From Alcanivoracaceae bacterium (GTDB taxonomy: Bacteria; Pseudomonadota; Gammaproteobacteria; Xanthomonadales; Marinicellaceae): DNA of 64,000 bases. Positions within the stretch are counted from its first letter, which is position 1; each line of letters starts with the position of its first letter. Both the position numbers and the translations under genes were made by a program. The stretch spans positions 12,569 to 76,568 of the forward strand of contig JADGEI010000011.1 of assembly GCA_016744455.1 (NCBI GenBank). The letters run 5' to 3'. Shown here one piece after another: positions 38,847 through 48,220 of this stretch. A model generated the notes under the pieces. It ran no database searches. It was not told where the DNA came from and saw nothing but the letters and a program-made list of their open reading frames with translations.

Positions 38847-40517
38847 ATGCTTATGAGGTTATTTGCTTTTTTATTACTACTTAACTTTAATGCCATAGCC
38901 GGGGGCGGTAATTGGTTTGAGATTGGAGATGCACCCAGTTTTCCTGACGGGCAAGCACAAGTCACTAGAGGACAAGGGTTATTAACTACTCTTTCTGGTG
39001 CAACAACTGCCACGATAGACCGCAGAGATTCCTACTGTATCAAAATCACTGATCCTGACAACTTTAGAGCCACAACAGATGCCAATAGTGACCCACTGGC
39101 TTCAGCCACTTTCGATACACGTTTGTATTTGTTTGATAAGCGTGGCACACCTGTTTTGTATAATGATGATACAGTCAATAATACAGCTCCATTTCACTCA
39201 ACCATAACGGGTACTGCAAGCGATGGTTCTAATTTTGTCTTATCCCAAGGCGGCGAATATGTTTTGGTTGTGGGTGGGTTTTCAGATGATGCTTTTGACA
39301 ATAGTGTTAATAATGTATTTAATACTACAGGTAACAGTAGTTCGATAAATGCGGCAAATTCTTCAGCAGGGCATTTTAACACTTGGGAAAATGGCAACCC
39401 AAACACAGGAGATTATACACTGGCATTACAAGGAATTAGTTTTTGCCAAGATAAATTAGATATCATAGGTACGGGAGTAAGCTTAACCAATGACAGTCAA
39501 ATGTGTATAGGTGATGGAGAAGGAGGCTTTACTAGTTGCAATAATGATAGTATTGATACGGCAAAAAAGCAAATTGTCACGGGTTATCTTGATAGTGATG
39601 CGCACCTAGATGTTATTTTTGATAAGTTTGATATCGAAGATCCAACTATTTGTTTAGGCAATGGAAATGGCGGTTACCAATCATGCTCTCTTTATAACGA
39701 TGTAGCAAACATTAATTCTGATACTCCTATACTGGGCGACATCAATAACGATAGCATTACTGATGCGGTATTTATTGTCGATTCTGAAAATCATAAAGCT
39801 TGCTTAGGTGATGGTTTTGGTTCTTTTATCAATTGTACCGATATTTCAAATACAGATTCAACATATGCCAACGGTGCACAATTATCCTATATAGATGCCG
39901 ATAATAAACTTGATTTAATTTTTACAACATTTAATCTAATTACGCTCAGTAGTACACATATTTGTTTAGGGAATGGCTTAGGTGGGTTTAATGCTTGTAT
40001 CAACGCCAGTATAGATGCTAGTGTATTTGAAGTTGCTGATTTTAATAATGATGGTAGCAGCGATATTATTGCTCTAAAAGGGCTTGGCATTCCCAACAAT
40101 ATTTGCCTCAACAATGGTTCGGGCGGATTTAGCTGTAATAGCATAAGTGCCTCAACAAACAATTCGAAAGGAGTTGCTATCGGTGATTTAAACAATGATG
40201 GAAATTATGATAGTGTCATTGCCAATTTCTTTGGTCTTAATCAGGTCTGTCTAGGTGTTGGAAATGGGACTTTTAATTGCAGTAATGTCAGTGACCTAAC
40301 AGGGAATTATACGGCTGTAAAACTGGGCTTATTAAATGATGATAACTTTTTGGATGCCGTATTTGCTGGTAATAATAGTTTCACCCAGACATGTTTGGGT
40401 AATGGTGATGGTTCTTTTAATAACTGTGTTACTGATACCAGCCTTGATTTTTTTGATATTGAATTAGGGGAATTTGGGGAAGCTCCTAATGAGTTGTTTT
40501 CCGATGGGTTTGAATGA
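38847..40517 (+). CDS. Secreted seven-repeat FG-GAP protein with paired cysteines and FE tail motif
   Basis: 556 residues. A signal peptide (1-18) precedes an N-terminal beta domain with DTRLYLFDKRGTPVLYNDD and GGEYVLVVGGF, like secreted pre-peptidase C-type domains. Residues about 219-530 hold seven units each with a C-[LI]-G-x-G-x-G-x-F-x(1-2)-C signature and DLNNDGNYD-type calcium-like loops, as in VCBS/FG-GAP propellers. The Cys pair inside every unit could form a disulfide. It ends ELFSDGFE. Two start codons (38847 and 38853) are possible. The tandem half-sites at 38758-38795 lie upstream. Confidence 0.85.
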   Translation: MLMRLFAFLLLLNFNAIAGGGNWFEIGDAPSFPDGQAQVTRGQGLLTTLSGATTATIDRRDSYCIKITDPDNFRATTDANSDPLASATFDTRLYLFDKRGTPVLYNDDTVNNTAPFHSTITGTASDGSNFVLSQGGEYVLVVGGFSDDAFDNSVNNVFNTTGNSSSINAANSSAGHFNTWENGNPNTGDYTLALQGISFCQDKLDIIGTGVSLTNDSQMCIGDGEGGFTSCNNDSIDTAKKQIVTGYLDSDAHLDVIFDKFDIEDPTICLGNGNGGYQSCSLYNDVANINSDTPILGDINNDSITDAVFIVDSENHKACLGDGFGSFINCTDISNTDSTYANGAQLSYIDADNKLDLIFTTFNLITLSSTHICLGNGLGGFNACINASIDASVFEVADFNNDGSSDIIALKGLGIPNNICLNNGSGGFSCNSISASTNNSKGVAIGDLNNDGNYDSVIANFFGLNQVCLGVGNGTFNCSNVSDLTGNYTAVKLGLLNDDNFLDAVFAGNNSFTQTCLGNGDGSFNNCVTDTSLDFFDIELGEFGEAPNELFSDGFE

Positions 40518-40612
40518 AATGTAAAATTATTAAAGGGTGATTATTTTTGATCTAAAGTATCTTCAACAGATTGTTGCTCCATTTCTCCTGATCATGATGA
40601 GCTTTTATGTAT

Positions 40613-40651
40613 TTGACAGAATAGTACAAACAATTGACAGGATAGTATAAG
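40613..40651 (+). promoter_or_regulatory. Two direct-repeat half-sites, 21 bp apart, upstream of large FG-GAP gene
   Basis: TTGACAGAATAGTA at 40613-40626 and TTGACAGGATAGTA at 40634-40647 differ by one base and are spaced 21 bp. The block ends in GTATAAG, as does the one before the gene at 38847, where GTATAAG lies at 38808-38814. It is about 54 bp before the start codon. Confidence 0.6.
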
Positions 40652-40704
40652 AAACAAATCTGTACCCATTGTTAATATATAACAATTAGATTAAAAGAAG
40701 AATT

Positions 40705-43700
40705 ATGATGAAAAGCAATATTTTTACAATACTTATATTTATTCTGTTTAATAGTTATTCCCAAGCTAACTCATTGAAACAGCACTTTAGTCAACTGAGT
40801 GTAGAGGGTATTCAATATTCTGATAGTCAGAACCTTTTAAATAGGAGTGGGTATCACGCAATTGGGGGCAATAATTTAACGGCCGAAAAATATGCTCAAA
40901 ATGTTTACATCAAAGCATCAAATACTGAGGCAAATGATCAGTTTGGTGGTGCAATAGCATTATCTGGCAACACCTTAGTGGTTGCTGCGAAATTTGAAGA
41001 TTCAGATGGTTCTTCACAAAGCAATAATTCTGCGTTTAGTGCAGGTGCAGTTTATATTTTTATTCGCGTTAATGATGTATGGCAACAACAAGCCTATTTA
41101 AAATCTGAAAACATTGAAGATCAGGACAGTTTTGGAACAAGTGTAGCAATTTCTGGAGATACTATTGTCGTTGGTGCGCCTACTGAGGATGGAGATTCAT
41201 CATCTGCAATGGGCGCTTACAACAATAACGTTTCCAATGCAGGAGCTGCTTATGTTTTTGTGCGTAATGGCACTAGTTGGTCTCAACAAGCTTACCTCAA
41301 AGCAAGCAATGCTGATACTGGAATCAGTGATAATTTTGGGCAAGCGGTCAGCATCTCTGGAGATACCGTAGTAGTTGGTGCTTTTGGTGAAGCCAGTAGT
41401 GCAACAGGAGTTAATTCTAATCAAGCACTAAATAATGCTTTAAATGCTGGTGCTGCTTATGTTTTTACGCGTTCAAGTACAACTTGGTCACAACAAGCTT
41501 ATCTTAAAGCCTCAAATACACAAACTGGTGATAATTTTGGTATTTCTGTGGCCATCTCTAACAATACCATTGTTGTTGCAGCAAGAAGCGAGGATGGTGA
41601 TGATAGTGGAACACAAAATAGTAGCGGTGCAGTCTATATTTTTCAACGAAATGGCACTAGTTGGAGCCAGCAAGCTTTATTAAGAGCAGATAATGCTGGA
41701 TCAGGTGATGTCTTTGGATTTTCTTTGGGTATTTCAGGAAACACCATTGTGGTTGGAGCTAGAGGCGAGAAAAGCACATCGACGGGTATAAATTTTGCCG
41801 ACAATGATAATGGTAGTGCAGTAGGTGCTGTCTATATTTTTCAACGAAGTGGTTTAACTTGGGCACAACAAGCCCGAATAAAACCCAGTTTTACCAATAA
41901 CAGTGATTTTTTTGGGCAATCAGTAGCAATATCTGGTGAAACTTTGGTGGTTGGTGCTATTGGCGAATCCAGTGATGCAACCGGTATTAATGGAGAGGCT
42001 GATAACAACAATTCAAGCGGTTCAGGGGCTGCTTATGTATTTACTCGCCGCAATGGTATTTGGCAACAACACAGTTTCATAAAAGCCTCAAACTCGGATG
42101 ACAACTGGAAAACTGGCAGTTCAGTTGCGGTATTTGGTGACTTGGTTGTCACGGGTGCAAGAGAAGAATCCAGTGATGCAATAGGTATTAATGGCGATCA
42201 AAACAATACAAATGCCAGTGATTCAGGCGCAGTCTATGTGTTTAATGATATTAGCTTGAGTAAAAGACAGTTTGATATCAATTTAGCTATTCCTGATGAT
42301 GACAGCAATGGCTTAACTATTGATTTAGATCTTAATGGGCTCTTTAACGAAAATATTTTAAATTTAGAAATTGCCCTTGATATAAACCACAATGCTATCG
42401 GAGATTTATCAATTGAAATAATTGCACCCAATAATATAGCCCATCTTGCCATTATGTCTCGCACAGGCATGACAAGTACTGGGTTAAGCACATTTGGCGC
42501 AGAATCTAGACTAGTTGGGGTTTATCATTTTAGTGATTTAGCAGGAGAAGATTTATGGCAATCTGCTTTAGGTGTTGCCAATGGTGAATTGATAAACCCT
42601 AACAGATATCGAACCAGCACCAAAGGCAACAATTTTAGCCAATATGGCGGTTGTACAACACGCTTAAATGGTGCGTTTGCTGGATTAACTCCGACACAAA
42701 GTAACGGAATATGGACATTAAAAATTTCTGATAATGCTAACGCTATTACAGGATTTATCAATAGCGTTGAAATTATAACTCGCCAAGAAATTTCTGAGGT
42801 TATTTTTAGTGATGGCTTTGAGCCTTCTGCATCTACCCTAAAAGGAACGGCCGTTCCTGTGTTTGCTGCCTTTCCAGATATAACGGCATCAGATGTTCCT
42901 GGCGATTGTATAAAAGCCCAGTTTGATTATACAGGTACAGGCTTAAGTGATTATGTAACCACTTTTACAAACTCTGTTACTCCAGGTATCACAGATGTAA
43001 ACTATCAAATAAAGCGAAACAATGGCACCCTAACCGATACTGAAGAGTTGATAACTTTTAGTGCCATTAGTAGCAATCCTGTTGTAACCAGTGGTGGCGA
43101 TTTTGATGGTGATGGCATTGATGATATTATTTTGCAAACAGATGTTAATTTTGCTGATTACTTTATTCGTAGATCTTCACGCCCCAATGATTTACCTGTG
43201 TTTTTTAATGGTGGGCCTATACAGGCAGGTCGTTCTATCGACTTACAGATTGGTGACTATAATGGCGATGGTTTAGATGATATTGGATTTTTTAGATCAG
43301 ATTTCAACATCAATGAACAATCAATGTTTTTCGGATTTAATATTGCTTCGGGAGAACAATTACTTTTCAATTATTCTCTAAATTCAGGTATAGCATCGGA
43401 TTTTAAACCGTCGGGTGGGTTTGATCATAATGGTGATGGCAGTGCGGATTTGTTATTACTAAATAAACAACCAAATGATATGTATTTAACCCTGGTCTAT
43501 GACGGCAAGACAGGTAATCTATTATTTGACTCAACAGGGTTGGCACTTACCACACCAGTTCGCAGTGTTTCAGGTATCTATTTAGATAATGGAAATTCTG
43601 GAATCAGTACAATATTTGGTGATGAGTCAGGTGGCGCAGTAACGTATCAATTTTTTGATGAGAATAACAATCTGGCATTTTCTAGCGAGACTATTTCCAC

Positions 43701-43896
43701 CTTAATCCAAGATATATTGTTAAGTGGCGATTACAATGGCGATGGAAAAGATGATGCAGGAGTATGGCGTCCAAATTCAGATGGGTTGGGCAATCGATTT
43801 ATTATAACCCCAACTAATGGTGATCCTATTATCGAATACCTACCCTCTAGTGTATCCAATGTAGATTACCCAATCGCAAATACTCGAATTAGATAG
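40705..43896 (+). CDS. Large secreted FG-GAP/P-domain protein with an internal FE motif
   Basis: 1063 residues. A signal peptide (about 1-22) precedes seven or so units of the form FG.SVAISGDTIVVGA...GAAYVF.RNGTSWSQQAYLKASN (about 60-515), an integrin-type beta-propeller. Residues about 522-690 form a P-domain-like beta sandwich (FDINLAIPDDDSNG, GDLSIEIIAPNN). VIFSDGFE follows at about 699-706, but here it is internal. The last 357 residues are a second VCBS/FG-GAP-like module (GDFDGDGIDDIILQTD, GDYNGDGKDDAGVWRP). The protein reads as a normal tail-bearing protein to which a further module was added, or as a stop-loss fusion. Upstream half-sites suggest control shared with the 38847 gene. Confidence 0.87.
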   Translation: MMKSNIFTILIFILFNSYSQANSLKQHFSQLSVEGIQYSDSQNLLNRSGYHAIGGNNLTAEKYAQNVYIKASNTEANDQFGGAIALSGNTLVVAAKFEDSDGSSQSNNSAFSAGAVYIFIRVNDVWQQQAYLKSENIEDQDSFGTSVAISGDTIVVGAPTEDGDSSSAMGAYNNNVSNAGAAYVFVRNGTSWSQQAYLKASNADTGISDNFGQAVSISGDTVVVGAFGEASSATGVNSNQALNNALNAGAAYVFTRSSTTWSQQAYLKASNTQTGDNFGISVAISNNTIVVAARSEDGDDSGTQNSSGAVYIFQRNGTSWSQQALLRADNAGSGDVFGFSLGISGNTIVVGARGEKSTSTGINFADNDNGSAVGAVYIFQRSGLTWAQQARIKPSFTNNSDFFGQSVAISGETLVVGAIGESSDATGINGEADNNNSSGSGAAYVFTRRNGIWQQHSFIKASNSDDNWKTGSSVAVFGDLVVTGAREESSDAIGINGDQNNTNASDSGAVYVFNDISLSKRQFDINLAIPDDDSNGLTIDLDLNGLFNENILNLEIALDINHNAIGDLSIEIIAPNNIAHLAIMSRTGMTSTGLSTFGAESRLVGVYHFSDLAGEDLWQSALGVANGELINPNRYRTSTKGNNFSQYGGCTTRLNGAFAGLTPTQSNGIWTLKISDNANAITGFINSVEIITRQEISEVIFSDGFEPSASTLKGTAVPVFAAFPDITASDVPGDCIKAQFDYTGTGLSDYVTTFTNSVTPGITDVNYQIKRNNGTLTDTEELITFSAISSNPVVTSGGDFDGDGIDDIILQTDVNFADYFIRRSSRPNDLPVFFNGGPIQAGRSIDLQIGDYNGDGLDDIGFFRSDFNINEQSMFFGFNIASGEQLLFNYSLNSGIASDFKPSGGFDHNGDGSADLLLLNKQPNDMYLTLVYDGKTGNLLFDSTGLALTTPVRSVSGIYLDNGNSGISTIFGDESGGAVTYQFFDENNNLAFSSETISTLIQDILLSGDYNGDGKDDAGVWRPNSDGLGNRFIITPTNGDPIIEYLPSSVSNVDYPIANTRIR

Positions 43897-44070
43897 AATA
43901 AGAGGTGTTCTAAAATTGCATTGATGATTTATTTTACTAAGGGTCATTTTTAACAAAATGTGATGAATCTCTCAATTTGACCGTAATTTAAATCAAATTC
44001 AAATATTAATAAAAAAATAAGGAAAATAAAACGAACTAGTAAGCAAGATTAATTATATTTGGAGAAAACC

Positions 44071-45735
44071 ATGAAAAACATTTATTTATTATACTTGTTA
44101 GTATTTAACCCTTGTTTTGTTAATTCTAAAGACTTAAGTTTTTATAAAAGTTTTATTAATCAGGTCAATCATGCCATCACAAGTAGTGCGATTTGGAACC
44201 TTGATACTATCAACATAATTGGTGAATCAGATTCTATAGATAGGTTGGGAGAAGCCGTTTCACATGGTGACTACAATGGCGATGGTATTGATGATTTAGC
44301 TATTGGTATTCCAAACTATGACTTCCAACTGTTTAATATAACACTTAATAATACTGGAACTGTGTTAATCATCTATGGGTCTATAAGTGGTCTTTCGACA
44401 TCAAATGAGCAATTCCTTTTTCAAACATTTGAAACTGAGCCACCTAACTTAGAGAATTTAAATGGTGTTGAAGAAAATGACTTTTTTGGAAAGTCACTTG
44501 CCAGTGGTGATTTCAATTGCGATGGCTTTACTGATTTAGCCGTTGGTACTCCTGAAGAAAGCGTCACATTTGGTGGAGAAGACAGGAACAATGTAGGAGC
44601 AGTTAACATATTTTATGGATCAGATGTAGGCTTTGCTGATTTAGGTGCTGGATCAACTTTTTTACTACAAGGCACTGGATTGGGAATATTTTTTGATGGC
44701 AGTATCTCAGCAGGTGATAGGTTTGGTTGGAGTATGACTGTTGGCACTTTTATTGATGGTGCTGTTGGGACTAATAGTTGTTCTGATTTAGCCGTCTCAG
44801 CTCCATTTGAAGACTTTGGAATCTCTAATTCAATTGCTGATGGCGGGCAAGTCGAAGTATACTATGGTAGTGTTATAGGTCTTTCCGGAGAACCTGATTT
44901 CAGAGACTCTTTGAGCCAACAATCTGATGACATACCTGGATCTGCTGCAGAAAGCGGAGACCAATTTGGGTTGAGTTTAGCAGCTGGTGGCTTTAGACTT
45001 GCATCCAACCAGTTTGAAAGTTTAGTTGTTGGTATTCCTGGAGAAGATACTGATGGCATCAGCAACTCAGGGGCTGTACAAGTGTTTCATAGTTCGATCA
45101 CTGGATTAGATCAAACCAATAGCAGTGAAATCTGGTCACAATCTGGTACTGTAATTGGAATTGTAGAAGTCAATGATAGATTTGGGTCTTCTGTTGCAGT
45201 GGGTGACTTTGACCATGACACTATAGATGACTTGGTCATTGGTGTACCCAGAGAAGACATCAATGCTTCAGGTATAAATGATGCTGGCTCTATTAATATA
45301 ATTTATGGCAGTACATTCGGATTATCTGATGCAACAAATCAATCTTTTCACCAAAATACGACCAACTTACTTGGTACGGCTGAAAACTCAGATCAGTTCG
45401 GAGATGTTTTGGCCGTTGGTGATTTAAATAATGATAACTTTGATGACCTTGTTGTTGGTGTACCTCGTGAAAACAGCTCAAGCGGTGCATTTCATGTCCT
45501 TTATGGTTCTAGTGATGGTGTTAGTACTGATAATAACCAGTACCATACAAACAATTTTAGCCCATTGGATGAATTGGGTTATGCAATAACTATTGCAAAT
45601 TTTGGCAATAGTCCTGAAATTGCTGTTGGCATTCCTGGGGATGATATTTTTCAAGGAAATAATGATGTAGGTTCTGTTGAAGTTTTTAATTTTGTATTAC
45701 CTGAATTAATGTTTTCAGATTCATTTGAGGATTAA
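44071..45735 (+). CDS. Secreted FG-GAP integrin-alpha-like protein with FED tail motif
   Basis: 554 residues from the ATG at 44071; a GGAGA ribosome site sits just upstream, and the signal peptide begins with this Met (MKNIYLLYLLVFN), so I reject the TTG four codons earlier. Repeats such as VSHGDYNGDGIDDLAIGIPN, GDFNCDGFTDLAVGTP and GDLNNDNFDDLVVGVPRE are FG-GAP propeller blades with Asp-rich calcium loops. It ends in ELMFSDSFED. The beta-helix gene follows after 3 bp, so the two form an operon. Confidence 0.88.
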   Translation: MKNIYLLYLLVFNPCFVNSKDLSFYKSFINQVNHAITSSAIWNLDTINIIGESDSIDRLGEAVSHGDYNGDGIDDLAIGIPNYDFQLFNITLNNTGTVLIIYGSISGLSTSNEQFLFQTFETEPPNLENLNGVEENDFFGKSLASGDFNCDGFTDLAVGTPEESVTFGGEDRNNVGAVNIFYGSDVGFADLGAGSTFLLQGTGLGIFFDGSISAGDRFGWSMTVGTFIDGAVGTNSCSDLAVSAPFEDFGISNSIADGGQVEVYYGSVIGLSGEPDFRDSLSQQSDDIPGSAAESGDQFGLSLAAGGFRLASNQFESLVVGIPGEDTDGISNSGAVQVFHSSITGLDQTNSSEIWSQSGTVIGIVEVNDRFGSSVAVGDFDHDTIDDLVIGVPREDINASGINDAGSINIIYGSTFGLSDATNQSFHQNTTNLLGTAENSDQFGDVLAVGDLNNDNFDDLVVGVPRENSSSGAFHVLYGSSDGVSTDNNQYHTNNFSPLDELGYAITIANFGNSPEIAVGIPGDDIFQGNNDVGSVEVFNFVLPELMFSDSFED

Positions 45736-45738
45736 GCC

Positions 45739-47442
45739 ATGAATTATACCTTTAAAGAGTGTTACACAACTCAGGAACAGTGGATAAACAGAGTGCTAAA
45801 CAGCTCACTATTTGCAAAGCAATCATTTAATAAGTATTTAATTATTTTGATGTTAATTTTTCCCTGTGTCAGCCAATCCACAGATTTCTATGTTTGTGAC
45901 TGTGAAGATGGTTCAGCAATTGCGTGCGTAATTGGCGATGACAATAATGATGGTAGCTTAGCTAACCCTTTCCGAAGTTTGACAAAAGCCAACCAAACAT
46001 TTAACACGGTATCCGCGGGAGATTCAGTCAATTTTTGTAAAGGTGGAGCTTGGTCAACATCAAGTAATCTACGCTGGGTTAACCCAATGTGCCAACATGA
46101 CAATAGGTGCCTAATTTCAGATTACACATCACTTTGGGCAGTTGGCGATGAGCAGAAACCACTCATAAACTTTCTAAATGGAGTACATGGTTTCAACCTA
46201 TCTGATAGTGGCAATGCTGAGCACGAAGAAGGTTATACCATAGAAAACTTAGATCTAAGGGGTAGCAATGATGGTGCTGGTGTACTCATTGCCAATGATG
46301 TTGATGATGTGATTTTGAATAATTTATCGATTTCAAATTTTTGGTTTGGTGTAAATTTAGCCTCCTCCAATGATTGCAACCCAAACGATCCTTCATGTGA
46401 TGGAAAAAATGACCGCATTACTTTAAAAGAGAGTGCAGTTCAATTCAATGATGTCCAAGGTTGGTTAGGAAGCTCAAATGATGTCGAAATACTAAACAAT
46501 TATTTTTCTGACAATGGTTCAAGAAGCCTATTTGATCACAATATTTATATTAGTGCTTCATCTCATGAAGTGACCAATGGAATAGTAATTAGCGGTAATG
46601 AACTCTATCGCAACACCTTAGATGTCGATGGCATGTGTTCTGCCGTTTCATTAGTTGTACACGGCCAACATGACACCATGGTTATTAAAAACAATAAAAT
46701 TTGGGAAGACGAAGGTACAGTTTTGCCAGGTTGTTGGGGTATTGCTATAGATAACGGCCATTCTGAGCCAGAAGGGTTTACCAATATTTTGATTCAAGGC
46801 AATAACATTATCAACGTAGGGCGAGTTGGAATTGGTGTAGGTGCTTGCGATAATTGCGTCATTGAGAACAATATTATCAGCAATACCCAAGAACTAGCTA
46901 CACGCGCAATTCTTGCTCCTGATCGAAGTTTAGGGCCGGGTGATTTACCATTAGACAATATTACTGTTCGTAATAATTCAATTTACATTAGCAATGCTCA
47001 AGGCGGTACTGGGGTTACCGTTGGCGAATCTGGAAATAACCATATCATTGTGAGTAATGCCATACATTATACAGGGACCTCCAATTCGTTTAATTGTCTC
47101 GATGTCGATCTTCCTACTTCAAATTATTTAGCTATTGACAACAATATATGTTTTACACCAAGTGCCAACAATGCTGAATGGGCCAATAACTTTGGTAACT
47201 TATCTCAATGGCAACAAAGCTCTGGCTTCTCAAATAACTCAAGTGAATTAAACCCTGGTTATATGGACCCCACAAATAATTTATTTATGGCAGAAAATCA
47301 AAATGCAGCAATCGTCAACTCTGGACATGCTTTATTAAGTTCCCTATGCGATTACCAATGTAGGCCCCGAGACGCAAATCCCGACAGTGGTGCTTATGAA
47401 TGGGTATCTGGAAATCTAATATTTACTAATGGATTTGAGTAA
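45739..47442 (+). CDS. Secreted right-handed beta-helix protein with FE tail motif
   Basis: 567 residues. A hydrophobic signal begins about residue 31 (NKYLIILMLIFPCVSQS), preceded by an unusually long basic/polar N-terminus, so a later start is possible. The mature part has DGSLANPFRSLTKAN, typical of a right-handed beta-helix start, and repeats such as VIKNNKIWED, NILIQGNNIINV, CVIENNIISN and ITVRNNSIYI of PbH1/NosD type. It ends LIFTNGFE. Located 3 bp after an FG-GAP gene. Carbohydrate binding or cleavage is possible for this fold, but no catalytic residues can be assigned. Confidence 0.83.
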   Translation: MNYTFKECYTTQEQWINRVLNSSLFAKQSFNKYLIILMLIFPCVSQSTDFYVCDCEDGSAIACVIGDDNNDGSLANPFRSLTKANQTFNTVSAGDSVNFCKGGAWSTSSNLRWVNPMCQHDNRCLISDYTSLWAVGDEQKPLINFLNGVHGFNLSDSGNAEHEEGYTIENLDLRGSNDGAGVLIANDVDDVILNNLSISNFWFGVNLASSNDCNPNDPSCDGKNDRITLKESAVQFNDVQGWLGSSNDVEILNNYFSDNGSRSLFDHNIYISASSHEVTNGIVISGNELYRNTLDVDGMCSAVSLVVHGQHDTMVIKNNKIWEDEGTVLPGCWGIAIDNGHSEPEGFTNILIQGNNIINVGRVGIGVGACDNCVIENNIISNTQELATRAILAPDRSLGPGDLPLDNITVRNNSIYISNAQGGTGVTVGESGNNHIIVSNAIHYTGTSNSFNCLDVDLPTSNYLAIDNNICFTPSANNAEWANNFGNLSQWQQSSGFSNNSSELNPGYMDPTNNLFMAENQNAAIVNSGHALLSSLCDYQCRPRDANPDSGAYEWVSGNLIFTNGFE

Positions 47443-47505
47443 CGATTTAATAGGCTCATGATCAATACAAATAGAGAAATGTTTTTCTTCAACGTCTTTG
47501 TAGGA

Positions 47506-47946
47506 TTATTCACCAATGTCTTCGTTCCATAACTCGGGTTTTTCGTCAATAAATTTTTTCATTAAATCAATACAGTCTTGGTTATTCATTTGCACGATTT
47601 CTACCCCTTTAGATTTAAGATACTTCTCCTCACCCATGAAGGTAGAATTTTCACCAATAACAACTTTGGGAATGCCATACAAAAGAATTGTACCTGAGCA
47701 CATAGAACAAGGTGATAATGTTGTGTAAAGTGTACACTCTTTATAAACAGCTGCTTTTTGCCTGCCTGCATTTTCCAACGCATCCATTTCACCATGTAAA
47801 ACGACAGAGCCATCTTGCACACGCTTGTTGTGCCCTGCTCCCAATATTTTACCTTGATGGACAATGACAGAACCTATTGGTATCCCGCCCTCTTCGTAGC
47901 TTTTTTGTGCTTGCTCTATGGCTGCTTGTAAAAAATATTGGTGCAT
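47506..47946 (-). CDS. Cytosine deaminase, yeast FCY1-like
   Basis: 146 residues of the zinc-dependent CDA superfamily with H51-G-E53 and P-C80-S-M-C83, the zinc ligands and catalytic glutamate. Long stretches such as YTTLSPCSMCSG, YGIPKVVIGEN and the end FIDEKPELWNEDIGE match, from memory, yeast Fcy1, whose ligands are His62, Cys91 and Cys94. E. coli CodA is unrelated. Reaction: cytosine to uracil, a salvage step. Cytidine deaminase is encoded at 55.4 kb. Enzyme specificity should be checked, because related families deaminate other bases. Confidence 0.85.
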   Translation of the reverse strand: MHQYFLQAAIEQAQKSYEEGGIPIGSVIVHQGKILGAGHNKRVQDGSVVLHGEMDALENAGRQKAAVYKECTLYTTLSPCSMCSGTILLYGIPKVVIGENSTFMGEEKYLKSKGVEIVQMNNQDCIDLMKKFIDEKPELWNEDIGE

Positions 47947-48053
47947 GTCATTTCTCTGAATATATACAATAATTCAATATACCAAGATATTTAATCAACT
48001 AAAAGAGTTAGTTTTAAGTTTTCTGATTATTCTGCCCAAAAAAGAAAAATCAT

Positions 48054-48220
48054 GTTACTAATTCAGCCCGAGGTGCGAAAGCATCAACAAATTTTTATTC
48101 AATAATTGCAACAGCTAAAGCACACATTTAAATCCTAAGAACTATCTCAGAGAAGTTTATCGACAATTACCAAATGCTGACACAATAGAGAAAATTGAAA
48201 ATTTACTGCCTCACTCTTTG
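48054..48220 (+). pseudogene. IS66-family transposase C-terminal remnant, frameshifted
   Basis: One frame reads RGAKASTNFYSIIATAKAH; the next frame continues LNPKNYLREVYRQLPNADTI and ENLLP. Together they resemble the conserved C-terminus of IS66 transposases (SLIETAKANGLEPYAYLR and LPxAxTxEDIEALLP). The N-terminal two-thirds, the other IS66 genes and terminal repeats are absent, so this is a decayed fragment. Confidence 0.75.

Noticed and set aside
43961-43998. Possible half-site pair before the gene at 44071
   Set aside because: The best match has an indel and wrong spacing (16 bp), so the evidence is too weak to list as an operator.
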